A stretch of DNA of 64,000 nucleotides from Coffea arabica (GCF_036785885.1 NC_092312.1:23640001-23704000); one strand, 5' to 3'. Counted from the stretch's first letter, positions 46,820-59,726 are shown. Notes: a model not told the origin generated them from the sequence alone. Numbers and translations: made by a program.

Positions 46820-48380
46820 TCAGTCATACATTGTTTTTAGCCAAAAGAGTAAAAAATTAAAGAATGTTTTTGGATAGGATATTATTTGAAATATTTTCCT
46901 TTTGTCATTAATCAAACTCTCTTGTTTTTCCTTTTTTTCTTCTCTCTTAAGCCCAACATTAGAAGAGCCATCATATTGTTTACCACTTCGGAGAATAATT
47001 TGTCTTGCAATGCTCCTTTGGATTGACTTGGGTTTTGTTTGATAACTCCCCTTGGTTTCTAGGTTCACGGTGTTAATAATTTGGCCGAGTTGAACTTCGA
47101 CATTTTTATACGTTGAGGTTAATTGGTCCATTCTTTTCTCTAGTCTTTCAAATCTCTCCAAGGTTGTTTTAGCTAATCTATCCATATTACTAATTGTAGT
47201 ATTAGATTAGCTAATTTTGTAATGGCCATCTCCTATGAGGGTTTGGATTCAATAGGTGCTTGTTTTGATTGAAAATCCGGTGGATTGGTTGGTCATTGTT
47301 AATTTTCATGGTCTCTCCACTCGAAATTTGGATGATTTCTCCATCCATAATTGTAAGTGTTGGAATAAGGATTGTTTTGATTCGGTCAATTGATACACTT
47401 CATATATTGTACCTGTGCAATAGTAACACAATTAGTACTTTCATGATTTTTTTCCAAAAGAGTACAACATGCTACATTACCATTAGACGTTGGATCAACC
47501 TCACCTTATCTATTTAGCACTTTCATCACATTGTCCATTTTTGTACTTAACATGTTTAAAACGTTCAACTCATTCATTCCTGCATGTCTTTTAGTATTAC
47601 CTCTATCGTTAGTTCATTGGTAGTTATTGGCCGCCATTTCTTCAATTAATTGTTGAGACTCATTGGCCGACTTTCCCATAAGTGCTCCACTGTAGCAGCA
47701 TCAATATGAGTTTTCATAGGATATATTAAACCATTATAGAAAATTTGTACAATTAGCTACTCGAGAAGTCCATGATGTGAACATTTCCATTACAACTCTT
47801 TGTACCTCTCCCAAGGCTCATATGATGATTCACCATCCTACTGACCAAAACTTGATATTTCCATGCGTAGTTTAGCAGTTCTTCTAGGTGAAAAGTATTT
47901 ATTCAAGAAAGCCTTCGATAAATCGGCCCAAGTAGTGAAAGTGTTTGGTGCATGTGAATTAAGCCACACCTTAGCATTATTTCTTAAAGAGAAAAGAAAC
48001 AATCGAAACTTTATAGCATCTTCACTAACTCCATTAATCTTGATTGTGTCACAAATCTCCACAAAATTAGCTAAATGACCATTTAGATCATTCGTTGTAG
48101 TGCCTCCAAATTGTTCTTGTCAGAGAATTTGAATCAGTGCTGACTTAATCTCAAAGTTATTTGCATTGATTGCCGGTCGTGCAATAATTGTTTGAGATCC
48201 TTCCGTATATGGCAAAGCAAAATCTCTTAAGACTTGTTGATTGCGATTTGTGTGTTCCTCTGCCATTTCTTCTAAATGGAGCAATTCAATTACAATTTCA
48301 CCTTCACTCTCCACTTCTTGTTGTTGAGCTTTCCGTCATGCCAAACGCCTTCTCCTATTTGCCATTTTCTCAATTTTAGG
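46820..48380 (-). pseudogene. Athila/Tat-type Ty3/gypsy gag remnant
   Basis: Read on the minus strand from about 48314 down: RDFALPYTEG followed by ARPAINANNFEIK, then EICDTIKINGVSEDAIKFRL with LRNNAKVWLNS and FLNKYFSPRRTAKLR (retrotransposon gag domain), then at 47185-46820 a coiled-coil-like and basic C-terminal gag piece (RLEKRMDQLTSTYKNVEVQL, then IILRSGKQY). The pieces lie in different frames with stops between them, so the gene is dead. The N-terminal signature is typical of Athila-like gag. No pol was found downstream. Confidence 0.75.
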
Positions 48381-48515
48381 ATTAAATGGTAGTATGTTAC
48401 GGAGAGATCGGTGCATGCACTACAAAACATCAAAGTTCAGACGAGTTAGTACAAATTCTACTACTTAATATAAAGTAGTAAATTGGCACCGTTTATACAA
48501 GGAAAATTAAAACTG

Positions 48516-49617
48516 TGTAAGAATCGAAGATAACCTAAGAGGGGGTGAATAAGGTTGATTAAAAACCTAATTAACTTATGGGCATTTTTTGCTCAATATG
48601 AAATTTACCCTCTTTTCTAAGTGATCACACAATGAATCAATTAATGAATGAACAAGATCACTTGAGAGAAGTAAAAGAAATAAGCAATGTAAAGATCACA
48701 AACGTAACAATAAGTAAATAAAAAGGAAAGAATTGCAAACCAATTAACTACCCAACTCCTCTTGAACTTGTAGATTAATTCAAATTGATGAATTACAATC
48801 ACTCTTGTGTATAAAGGAAGGTTCACCTCCTTCTTGCCCCAAACTCCACTCGGTCAAGTTAGAAAGTTTTACTATCCCTCAGGATAACCCTCGTAGAGCT
48901 ACACTCAGGAAGTATTCACTCACAAATGAAAAGCTTACAATGAACCTCACACCACTAAGACTACAAATCTTCCTTGGAGAGTATTTTCTCACTAAAATCA
49001 CTCTAGATCTTTTGTATCTTCAGTGTGCAAAAGTTATTTGAAGTTTCTGACCATGCTCCATTTATAGGAGACCAAGAAAGTGCTTCATTAATGCTTCCAA
49101 CGGATAGAAAGTAGCTGAAGAGTCAACTAGCCGTTGGAGTATCGGACGTCCGGTAGTCTGGTTTCTTGCGTCCGACAGTAGGCAGTGAGTTTGAAAAATC
49201 TTCTTCAATTCTATCGGACGTCCGGTGCTTGCATCCGAAAGCAGACAATGAGTTAGAAGGAATATCTCAATTCTATCGGACGTCCGGTATTGTCTTTGTG
49301 AGCGTCCGACAGCTTTCGTCAAATTTGAACGATCCTATCGGACGTTCGATACTTGCGTTCGATCGAGGTTAGTGAGTCAAGGGAAATGTTTTATTTTCTT
49401 CGGACGTCCGATGGTGGAGTTCTTCATGCGTCTGAAGTTGCGCAATGATTATCGGACGTCCGATCCAAGCGTCCAACAGTTTTCAGCAGTCTTTGTCCCT
49501 TTCAATTGCACTTGATCTTTGAATCTGATTTGCTTTATAACTGAAAATATTTCTTGAAGAGATATTAGTATTATCCATTGTTTTGTAAATATAAAAAACT
49601 AGGGACCAAGGTCAACA
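48516..49617. mobile_element. Solo LTR, 1102 bp, with 5-bp TSD
   Basis: Begins TGTAAGAATCG and ends GGTCAACA, with an exact 5-bp duplication AACTG at 48511-48515 and 49618-49622. No primer-binding site, polypurine tract or coding region lies inside, so it is a solo LTR left by recombination. CTAAGAGGGGGTGAAT near the start is typical of plant LTRs. It sits inside the leader of the Athila-like remnant. Its lineage was not determined. Confidence 0.88.
49141..49475. repeat. Six TCGGACGTCCGA-type palindromes inside the solo LTR
   Basis: The 12-bp palindrome TCGGACGTCCGA, or a one-to-two-base variant, occurs at about 49142, 49214, 49278, 49337, 49401 and 49452, at roughly 50-70 bp spacing, alternating with half copies such as GCGTCCGACAG. 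The cores contain GACGTC, the bZIP-type site. Confidence 0.85.
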
Positions 49618-49671
49618 AACTGAAACAGGTTTGATTAATAAAGCTTGTTTTTGCCCTAATATTATTTGAAA

Positions 49672-50950
49672 TCCCCGACAACGAGCCAAAAACTTGATGT
49701 GATCTAAGCTTTCAAGTTAAATTCTCCCAATTATCAATCAATTTTTGCCTTTATACTCTGATTTTTTGCAAGTATACGGATCGTGTATTGAGTATAGTGA
49801 TAATTAAGGGTCGATCCCCCAAGGACTTGATTACATACTATGGCTTTTTAACTTGCTTTATTATTTAAACACCGATTAAGTAAATAAACAAGAAATATAA
49901 AGGATTAAGCGGCACAACCGGCCATAAAAAGTAACATAAAATCGACCGTAAGTTGGTACAACCAACCATGTAGGCAGTAGAGAACAAGAGTTAAATCAAA
50001 AGCAAAGAACAAGTTAGATTAAGTTAGCTTAAGATTCAAATAAAGAGAAATCCTAAGGATTAGGATCCCTTATAACTCAAAACAAGTGCTTAACTTGGAT
50101 GATTAGGGTTATTGATTTGTGGATTTTTAAGGAAGTAATTTTCACAATTGTTTGTATATTGCTTTCACAAATAAACAAACATACTTATACTAAATCTTCA
50201 CCTATTGACATGATGAATTAATTTAGCACAAGTTCATGAAACTCAAAAAAAATTGCAAGCTTGAATTCACTTAGATGCACCTTCTACTAACGTGAAAATG
50301 CAAACTAAGGTTCATATATCACGAACTACACCTGCAAGGCAATTTCATGCAAAAACACATGATTGGATGATTTATAGTTTGTGATCAATAACCGTAAATG
50401 CGAGATTCAAATAAATGAACAACCAAGTTCACAAATCACCCTTGAATAAACTCAAGTGAACACAAGCTAAGAAGCTATATACTCATCTTTCTCCTTAGGA
50501 AGAAAGAGTTTAACTACTCATATGTATTAAACACACAAAACTTCATGTTGGTATATTAAATCAAGACTCAAATTTAGAAATTTTCATATTATTATTCAGT
50601 AGTATTTTAGTCATGTTAAGATCTTTGTAATTCTATTTGATTCAAATTATGATAGCTTTATTGTTTAGGAATTAATATTTTATTAGAAAATTTCTTGTAG
50701 TCATAGGGCTTGTTTGCTAAGTCTTCTAATCTATACATAGGGAATGTTAATATTATTTTCAGTTGAGAAGAATGAAATTTGAGGGCCTTGTTATTATGGT
50801 GTGTGATTAATATATTATTATTGATATTTATACTTTTTCTCCTACACATATACCTGCATGTGTGTAAATTGTCTCCCCATCTATATTAGTTTCATTAAAT
50901 GTTTCTCCTATGACTTTTTGGTGAAATTTTTTTGAGTTTTACACTTCATG
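49672..50950 (-). repeat. Probable primer-binding site and 5' LTR/leader remnant of the Athila-like element
   Basis: The minus-strand reading of 49672-49688 is TGGCTCGTTGTCGGGGA, close to the tRNA-Asp-type primer-binding site used by Athila-like elements. The sequence next to it (AAAAACTTGATG on the plus strand, then TTGCAAGTATACGGATCG and GGGTCGATCCCCCAAGG) is typical of LTR/leader DNA of these elements. The outer end of the LTR was not found; the upper coordinate is a guess. Confidence 0.5.
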
Positions 50951-51500
50951 AACAATAATGTTTAACTGTAATTGTCTTGCTTGTCTGGAAGACCAATATC
51001 CAAAAGGAGTAGTTGTTCCTAGTCAATAAAAACACAAAAAATGGGAAGAAACAAAAAATTGCTCTAGCTTAAGTCCAAAGAGGTTAATAGGAATGGAGTC
51101 TGTAGCTGTCCAATATATATCACAAGTTTTACATTTTTTTACTAATGCAACTTCACGAGAGGCAAAAAGGGTACAAATGAAACAAAATTAATATCTCACT
51201 TCTTAAAAGACTTTCTTAATGGTACTTTCTCTGACATTGGCTGAATTTGCTATCAAAACTTTAAGTTCAGGGGAAGTTAGTGCTATTTTCAAAACCTTAG
51301 GAAAGGTGAATGCAACTATCAAAAACCTCAAGAGAGGTTTCTACAGTTATCCCATATGTACTTTAGCACATGCTTCCAAGTTAGATATTTTGGGACGGAC
51401 TGGTCCCAAAGTTCTGCAAAACAAGGAATGCACAGAATGGACTAGTCCCAAATTTCCATGGACGGATGTCAAGTTCTAGAATTTAATTTTCCTAATTAGG
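50951..51500. other. Intergenic with GGACTGGTCCCA repeat scrap
   Basis: 51361-51470 is a diverged copy of the sequence at 1570-1700 / 40030-40160 (GGACTGGTCCCAAA, AAAACAAGGAATGCA). AACCTCAAGAGAGGTTTCTA lies at 51326-51345. No gene. Confidence 0.5.
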
Positions 51501-51502
51501 TC

Positions 51503-51797
51503 TGGAATTAAAGGAGATGGAGAAAGAAATGGAGTAAGAGACGAAGAGAAAGAGAAGAAGAAGAAAGCATAACAGAATAGAGAGAAAAAGTAATTTTTGT
51601 ATTAAGTTCCGTAACCATTTTTCTGTTACAAGGGAGGGTTATTTATACAATTATTCCTAACTAACTGCAGTAAGGAAATAACTATCAGCTTAAATCTAAC
51701 GATGTAGTATTCAAGTAAGCTAATCCTCTTTGACCCAAATGCATATCTTCTTGAATAAAATGACATCCTCTTAATTTGAGAAGTTCTTGACAATCCA
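51503..51797 (-). repeat. 3' LTR of decayed Ty3/gypsy element
   Basis: On the minus strand it starts TGGATTGTCAAG directly after a polypurine tract (TTAAGGGGAA, 51798-51807) and ends CTTTAATTCCA, so the ends are TGGA and TCCA. It contains a TATAAATA-type promoter region and a following AATACAAAA. About 295 bp. No 5' partner was seen. Confidence 0.6.
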
Positions 51798-54700
51798 TTC
51801 CCCTTAAAAGAAGCTTGTCCTCAACCTTGGATTTCTAGAAATTGTTTGTCAATGAAGCTCCTGTTCTCCCAAGATGATTCTAACTCTGGCAAATCACTCC
51901 ACTTCACCAAGTAATGCATAATTGGCTGCAAATTTCACATGATAACCCGCCTTTTAAGAACCTTCTCAGGTTTCAAAAAACAATGATCTGCTACATCCAG
52001 TTCTGGCAGAGTAGATGCAATAGTTTGAGTAATCCCAACCTTCATTTTCAGTAAAGAAACATGGAATACTGGATGGATCGAGCTCCCTCTAGCAATTTTA
52101 GTTTGTAGGCTACTGCTCCCATTTTCGCAATAACTTGGAAAGGCCCATAATAGTTAGCAGTCAACTTCAGATTCCTACGAATGACTACTGTCTGCTGCCT
52201 ATAAAATTGTAACATGAGGAACACCCAATCACTTTCCTGAAAAACTCTTTCAGTCATGTGTTTGTCAGCGAAATGTTTCATACGATTTTGAGCTTTGGCT
52301 AGGTTCTCCTTGATGAGGGATATAACTTGGAACCTTTCCTATACCATGTTAGTTGTAGCAGGTATGATACTCTAATCGAAAGGTCCCAGAGGTATATGGT
52401 TTGGTTTGTACCCATATAATGCTTCAAATGGCGTTACCTACAAGCTTGTATGGAAATTAGTGTTGTACCAAAGTTCAGCTGTAAGTAACCAACTAGTCTA
52501 GTGTGAAGGATGTTTACTGCACATACACCTGAGATAATTCTCTAGGCACTGGTTCACCCTTTCACTTTGACTATTAGACAGAGGATGATAGGATAAACTG
52601 TAATGTAGATTTATTCCTAGCATGCTAAACAACTCCTGCCAAAATCTGTTAATGAAGATTCTGTCTCAGTTAGAAATTATTGATTCTGGCAGACATGTAA
52701 TTTATATACATTGTCAAGAAAAACCTAAGCTATTTGTTGTGCTGAATATGGATGATTGAGCTTAATGAAATGATTGAACTTGGTTAACCGATCCACCACT
52801 ACTAAAATAGTATCAAATCTATGAGATAGAGGAAGTTGTTCAATAAAATCCATGGACAGGTATGACCAGGCTTGTTGGGGTATTGGTATAGGTTGTAGCA
52901 GTCTGGGGTAAAGGACATTTTCATGTTTGCTTCTCTGGCAAACATCACAAGATCTGACATACCAGATGACATCTCTCTTAATCCCAAGCTAGTAGAATAG
53001 AGTTTGTACCCTATATAAACACCCACTCTGACCAGAATGTCCCCAATAGCTGAATCATGTAGAGCTCTAATTAAGTTGATTTTGACATTATTAGTAGATC
53101 CCACATACCTTTGAACTTTAGCACCCTATTTTCCAGATGATAATCTGAAATTGCATTCGGATCTAACAGGAACTCAGATATTTTCTATTGAGCTTCTGCA
53201 TCCCCATCATAGCTCTCAAGCAACTCTTACATCCAAGCTGGTTGTACTACGGAAATGGCACATATCTGATGTACAACTGCATTACTGTCACTAGTTCCCT
53301 CTACCCTTCTCCTAGAAAGAGCATCAGCCACTCCATTGTCTGAACCCCTCTTGTACTGTATCTTATAATCCAAGCCTAACAATTTGGTGAGCCATTTGTG
53401 TTGTAATGGATTTGTAAGCGTCTATCCAATAGGTGTTTGAGGGCTTGGTGATCTGTCCTAATGACAAAGTGATGGCCAACCAAGTAGTGCTTCCATTTGG
53501 TTACAGCTAGTACTAAAGCAAATAGCTCCTTTTCATATACTGATAGTCCCAGGTTCTGGGTTGATAGGGCCTTGCTAAGGAAGGCTACAAGATGTCCTTG
53601 ATGCATCAATACTGCCCCAATGCCTACTTCACATGCATCAATTTCTATTACAAAACGAAGTTCAAAGTTTGGCATGCTCAATACTGGTGCAGTAGTCATA
53701 GCTTTTTTGAGATCTTCAGAAGCTATTTGAGCATTATGGTTCCATACAAACCTCTCTTTATTTAATAGTTGAGTTAGAGGCTTACAGCTCACCCCATAGC
53801 CCTTAATGAATCGTTTGTAATATCCATTTAACCCCAAAAATCCTCTCAATTCTTTGACTGTACTGGGAATAGGCCAGGTTTTTATACATTCTATCTTAGT
53901 TGAATCCATACTTACTCCAGCTTTAGAGATCACATGTCCTCGGTATTTTATTGAAGTCTGAGCAAATGAGCATTTGGATCTCTTACAGTATAGTTGGTTA
54001 TCAGCCAAAACTCTTAGCACAGTTTGCAAGTGTTGTGCATGCAACTCCAAAGTTGGACTACAAATCAGGATATCATCAAAATTAACACAAATTTCCTCAA
54101 ATATGGCTGAAATATCCTATTCACCAAAGCTTGGAAAGTAGCTAGAGCATTTATCAATCCAAAGGGCATCACCAAGAATTCAAAATGGCCGTGATGTGTT
54201 TGAAAGGCAATCTTAGGGGTGTCAACCGCTTTAACCACTAGTTGGTGATAACTAGCTCTAAGTTCTAGTTTGGATATGTACTTTGTGCCATGCAACTCAT
54301 CTAGTAATTCATTTATGTTTAGGATGGGGAACCTATCCTTTACAGTTAACTCATTCAGCTTCCTGCAATCTATGCACAACCTCCAAGAATTGTCCTTCTT
54401 TTTAACTAGCAGTATAGGGGAAGCAAAAGGACTGGTGCTATGTATAATAATCCTATTTGAGAGCATGTCAGTAACCTATTTTTTAATTTCTATTTTTTGG
54501 GAATGGGGGCACCTGTGTGGTTTGAGCTTGAACGGCTCAGCTCCTGGTTTAAGAATGATCTGGTGGTCTAGCTCTCTTTCTGGAGATAGCCCCTTTGGAG
54601 TAGCAAACACTTGGGGTATTGTTGCGGGACTCTTTCTATTGTTTCTGGGAGACTCTCCTCTTGATTGCCTTTTAGTTTTGCCTGCAAGGCTACACAACTT

Positions 54701-55830
54701 CTCTACTTTTCCTGTATAAATGATCTGAGGTCCTTGCCTCTCACCAGCTCTATTGCAGGTTGGTTTATGAAGCCTTAAAGGTGCAGTAAATCTCCCCTGC
54801 TGCTAAAAGCAATGTTGAGAGTATGGAAGTTGGATGTGATAGGATTGAATTAACACATCCAGTCTACTCCAAGGATGATATCCCATCCTCCCAGCTCCAT
54901 TATCTTTAGATCAAACTGGAATTGGTATTCTTGTATTAACCAGGCCATGTTGGGATAGATTGCTCCACTAGTTATGTTAGTCCCATCTGCCAGGATCACA
55001 ATGAAAGGATTAACTGCTTGACGGGACAAATGCAACAGGTTGACAATCCTATGACGAATGAAGCTATCAAAGCTTCCTGTATCTACCAAAATCTTGACTG
55101 GCAAACCTCCTAGATTACCTATCAACATTATTGACTTTCTCTTTATGGCTCTAGATAAGGCATTTTAGGATACCTCAGCAAGTTCACCCACTCTACCTGT
55201 GTGTTCATCTTGCTCCCTTTCTGCATCCTCAAAGTTGGTTCTTCTTCCTCATTAATGCCTATGTAGTTCAAACTCCTGGTTTACACTGATGGCCAACTCC
55301 AAACTTCTTCCCACATCTGTAACACAAGTTATGTTTGCGCCTATACTATATTTCCTCAACTGAAATTTTACTGAACTCTCTGTGTGCAGAATCAATTTTC
55401 TTGGAAGTTGGAGCAGTTACGTTAAGTCTTTATGAGCTAGGATGGCTCTGACCACTTGCATGATTCTTATACATCCCAAATATAGGCTCTAATGCAATCT
55501 TCCCAGAAGACTTAGATTGTTTGGACTGAATTTCCAAGAAGCATTCTTGCAACTTAGCAACTTCAAAGGCTTTTAATAGTGTCTGTGGTTTGAACATCTT
55601 TACCATGGGTTTGATCTCATCTTTTAAGCCACTGATAAAATTGGAAACAAAATATGACTTGTCAAATTTTGGATTCCTGGTTAACATCAAAGTCTTTAGT
55701 TCTTCAAATTTTTCCTCATACTCCTCAACTGTCCCTCTCTGTTGCAATTTATTAAACTCCTCCGCTATATCAAGGGACCCTTTTCCAGAAAACCTCTCAC
55801 ATAACAATTCACTGAATTCCCCCCAAGATA
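51798..55830 (-). pseudogene. Decayed Ty3/gypsy (chromovirus-like) retrotransposon polyprotein
   Basis: Domains in order on the minus strand: gag (55807-55430, SWGEFSELLCERF upstream, then GTVEEYEEKFEEL); protease (55128-54850, VDTGSFDSFI and ILGVDWM); reverse transcriptase (54466-54065, SPFASPILLVKKKD and WRLCIDCRKLNELT; the YVDD region is broken at about 54065); RNase H (54050-53376, YRGHVISKAGV, then AFLSKAL and RTDHQALKHLL); integrase scraps (53104-52802); and the integrase C-terminus (52281-52048, DWVFLMLQFYRQQT and KYYGPFQVI-like). Stops and frameshifts separate them, so it is non-functional. The 5' end of gag stops at a (GA)n tract at 55831-55850; the 5' LTR is missing. Confidence 0.9.
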
Positions 55831-56765
55831 ACCGAGAGAGAGAGAGAGAGAAAGATATGAGTGGTAATGGTACCTGTTACTGGTAGCTTTCCAGAGAGAG
55901 AGAGAGAGAGAGGAGGGCGGAGGATGGCGAACTCTGTATACTGCAGGAAGAAAATGGAAGGCGCGTTCTCCGTGTTTGGAGACTGGTACTGAATTTTCAG
56001 TTGCTTATATACGAGGGATCGGAAAATCAAATTTGTTTCATTTCTGTTTTTTTAAAACTTTTTCTTTTTTCTTTGACATTTTCTTTTTTTTTTTGTTTTG
56101 GTATTTTGCGTTTGTTTGAAAGTTCCGAAAATTTACGGCGTGATTGAATAAACCGGTACCAAAAAATTAAGAAATCTGTTAGATATCTTAATGGCTTAGA
56201 ATTTTAGTTTTCTTTGGTAATAAGAATTTTAGTGGCATAGTCAATTTGTTCTGTTTTCTGATGTCTATTATGGCTCAGACTGTAAATTGACTATCCGTTT
56301 GAATTGCTAGTTTTTAGAATTTTTATTAAAAAAATATACTGTAACAATTTAATGTATGTTTTGATAAAAAGGTGATTATAAAATATATTCACAAAAAATA
56401 CAAAAAAAAAATTTGTTCTGTTATTTTTAGTTTTATTTTACATTAATTACTTATATCCTTATACTATATAAGAATGAGTTTTGGTGAAAGAGAGGATTGC
56501 ATTTCAACCGCACAGACAGGGATCTTTTGGAAATGTGAAATATTCTGATGTGTTTTACAAGCTATAGGTATAAGTGAGGGAAGCTTGTAGTTAGGTATAT
56601 TATCCAAAATACCCTTATTTATAGAGGGGTAAAACTTTATATTGGTGAAATATTTGGGTATTTATGGTACGTGCAATTAATCTGCACCCATTTGTTGCTT
56701 TTGGTACAACGCACATAAGCCAGTGAGTTTGTGAAATTACTGTAATATCCCTTAACTAACAATTA
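55831..56765. other. (GA)n microsatellites and AT-rich intergenic DNA
   Basis: GA/AG repeats lie at 55831-55850 and 55893-55913. The first exactly abuts the truncated gag. 56040-56760 is AT-rich with no gene. Confidence 0.6.
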
Positions 56766-58412
56766 GTGGGGCTTTTGAGCCGCTTGCTGTGTCTGAAACG
56801 CTTGACTGGTTGCTGTACCCTCTTAAATGCTAAGGCTTGGTCGGAACCCATTTCTTGTTCATTTACATCTGAATTTAACGGCCATAAACGTGGGTCTGTT
56901 TACTCCCCTTTGAGCTTTAGTGCTTCAGTTTTGTCTTTTTGGCTTTGACTACCCCGTCTTGCCTCATCGTTTCCCTCTTCATCCAATCTCAGCTCTGAAT
57001 TGCCCATTTGCTCTTCATTAATTACCCCCCAACTCAATGGCCAAACCGCCGGTATGTTACTGCCGAACCCGTCGCCCATCAGTTTCACCCTTTTCGCATT
57101 CTGCAATTGGGATATTTCTTCGTGGCTTCATGCTAAGCACCTCGAAATGTACTTCAGTCGCAGCTACTCCTGGTGGTTCAGCTTGAAGTGAGAGTTGTCC
57201 CCCCAATTTTTCCAGCCCTCCCCTTAATTTTGACGATTTGTTCTTAATTCCTGCAATAATAGACTCTTATCGTGCATTTCAGCTGCAAGATAGCATTTTC
57301 CGTACAAATCCGGTTGTCCTCTGTAATTTGACTGGTTAACTTATATTTTTATAGGTTTGGAGCAACATTCAGAAGGAGCTCTCGGTTGGGTTTCTGGAAT
57401 AAGGTTAGTTTTTTGACATACTCTGCCTTTCTGCAGTATGCACGAATTTCATTTTCACAGAGTTTGATTGTCGCGCTTTGTGAAGTGCTTGATTATATCG
57501 TGTATTGTTGATTTCTAGCTATTTGGTGTGCCTCTTTATTCTTTTTCGGACTGAATTGCCCCTTTGTCTCGGTTATCCGATTATTCCACTGGTATTTAGT
57601 CTCATCTAGGCTTCGGCTCTTTAACTCGAGCTTCAAAATATTAAAGCCTATGCTTTCTGAAAAATTTATAGAAGCAAGCAGACCTAATAAGTAGATAGGT
57701 AGATAGGAATTTAGCCAACGAGGTGCCTGTACAGTTTGAGATTATACATAGGGCAGGGGATATAGAAGTTTCAGCTTATAGCAGCCACTGGTCTAGCTTC
57801 TCCAACATCCACGGGTCTGATTTCACCGCCTCCTTCCCCTGTCAACCATGCATGCATGGATGCCCTGAAGTAACAGATCAGAGGATCAAAATTACAGTTA
57901 ATTTATACCGAAAGTTAATAATATATGGAATTTCTAGACCATAAATTAATCCTTGCATTTTGAAGATATCAAGATAAGGAGTAAGAAGTGACAAAGTAAA
58001 TTAAGTTGATCTAAAAGATCTGTTAAGTTCATTTTTGGAACTCAGAAATCCACTCCCGGAATGTTTAAACTCATACTAACACTCCATAATGTTATTCGTC
58101 TCTCTTTTCCTCTGCTTAAAAGGACAACAAATTATGCATAGATTTTTGTGTAGAGAAAAAAACCCTCAGATCATTTGGATGATCAGATGCCTGAAACAGC
58201 TAAGTCAGCAGCTTTCTCAACTGCTTTTGAATTTTGAAAATCCATTTGGTGCAGCTGATTTTTTTTACTTTATGTCTACCAAGGATCATATGATCATGCT
58301 TGACAAGCATGACTAAACCTAATTGAAACGTCAAAAAGATTGCCAGCTGATCACTCTTCTCTTGTTTTCCCCATGGAGAACAAGCCTGAGTTAATGAAAA
58401 CATGAATGGATA
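56766..58412. other. Possible gene-derived DNA, not identified
   Basis: 56880-57200 is less AT-rich and has exon-like composition with flanking GT/AG signals, but no frame gives a recognisable protein (68 codons on the minus strand at 56900-57106, 63 on the plus strand at 57000-57191). 57355-57405 also looks exon-like. The rest resembles introns or intergenic DNA. Confidence 0.3.
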
Positions 58413-58888
58413 TTATCTTCTGTACAAGTACTTCGAGAGAGGAAATTTTAGGCTCCTTGCAACCTGTTAGTGATTTTCAGTAATCAAATCAGAATATCCC
58501 TGAAACGGAAGGGGAAAGGTAGAAAGCATATATTCCAAAATCTAATGCCATTTAGATTAGGGGCTCATTTGCAATTACCTTTAAACCCATATCTTCAGAC
58601 ACATTAGATTGGTATCTTGTTGAAACTTCCAATGGGCAACTCCCTCCTTTGGTAATAAAATTAGCATTGCAAAGACTCAAAAGTTGCAAGAGTATATGAG
58701 ACCCAATATAGCCACTATCACCCATGGTCACCCTATTTCCTTGACCTTCCACATCTGGAGAGTACTCTGCAACAGATGTTAGACACTGAAAAATGGCTAG
58801 CAGTCTTTCCAGTGGGAAAGTTCCGGGACCCTTCATGAGTAATTCCTGTTCAGCAGTTTGCTTCTGTTCCAATGATTTTACAGAGCTC
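58413..58888 (-). pseudogene. ORC5: Origin recognition complex subunit 5 (ORC5) 3' gene fragment
   Basis: Two exons on the minus strand: 58579-58888 (GPGTFPLERLLAIFQCLTSV, then LLSLCNANFITKGGSCPLE and STRYQSNVSEDMGLK) and 58413-58463 (VARSLKFPLSKYLYRR and stop), joined by a GT-AG intron. This matches the C-terminal end of plant ORC5 as I know it. ORC5 helps load the replicative helicase at origins. The AAA+ part and all upstream exons are missing in the next 800 bp, so this is a captured or leftover fragment, although its frame and splice sites are intact. Confidence 0.75.
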
Positions 58889-59726
58889 CTGATAAGATAA
58901 CAAGGAAAAAGAATCAGCAAAAAAAAAAAGGCTTCCTAAGATGACTCATACAATGCTGAGAAAATGATGCAACGAGAAGCAAGACTGCAGCCTTTGGGAA
59001 CATGTTCGTAAAGGTTTAGCAAGTTTGGACACTTCAAGTTGCATCTGACAGTCATGAACCATACAGAATTGCGAAATATCTTTCAAAGTTCTTTTTTTTT
59101 TTCTGATTTCTGAAACTACAAATGACTATTGTTAAGCAAAGTTAAAAACGAGAATGTAAAAAGAGTCCACATAACAAGGCAAAAAGAAAACAAAGTAATT
59201 CTATTTTTTTCCCCACCTATGAAACCTATGGGTCTTTAGTAAATCAATTAGACACATCAAACAAATAAGTATACTAAATTTTCATTCAACCTAATTCTAC
59301 TCATACGAGTTAGTGCTATAAGATTTTTGTTTTTGACAATTCAATTTTGATAACAAATATGTTAATTATATTGTTTTATGTAAGAGAAACACATTTTAAT
59401 TTTAGTTGTATGTTGATTAATCAATACTTTCATACTTATGAGTTTCATAAGAATAGGAAGGAATTTGTTTAATTATAATTTGTTGAGTTGCGCCTAAATT
59501 TGGTACTTAGACTACCGATGTAATTGCTGTTAAGATCAAACCTTATGCAAGTTGAGTGAAATGAGGATTTGCTTTTGTTTTATTGAATAAGAATGAAAAT
59601 TTTGTTTAATGTCAGTTTGATTCCTTGATCATACTTTAAATTCAGCTATTTTTTCTCAATTTAACGGAAGGATTTTTTTTATCAAAAAATCCATGAAATA
59701 TTCCTTTATTAAGGTGCATGCATAAT
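58889..59726. other. Intergenic, no feature seen
   Basis: AT-rich, with A- and T-runs (58918-58929, 59092-59102). No further ORC5 exon could be matched. Confidence 0.5.

Noticed and set aside
57723..57944. 73-aa plus-strand ORF near the ORC5 fragment
   Set aside because: No domain, and composition like the surrounding non-coding DNA.
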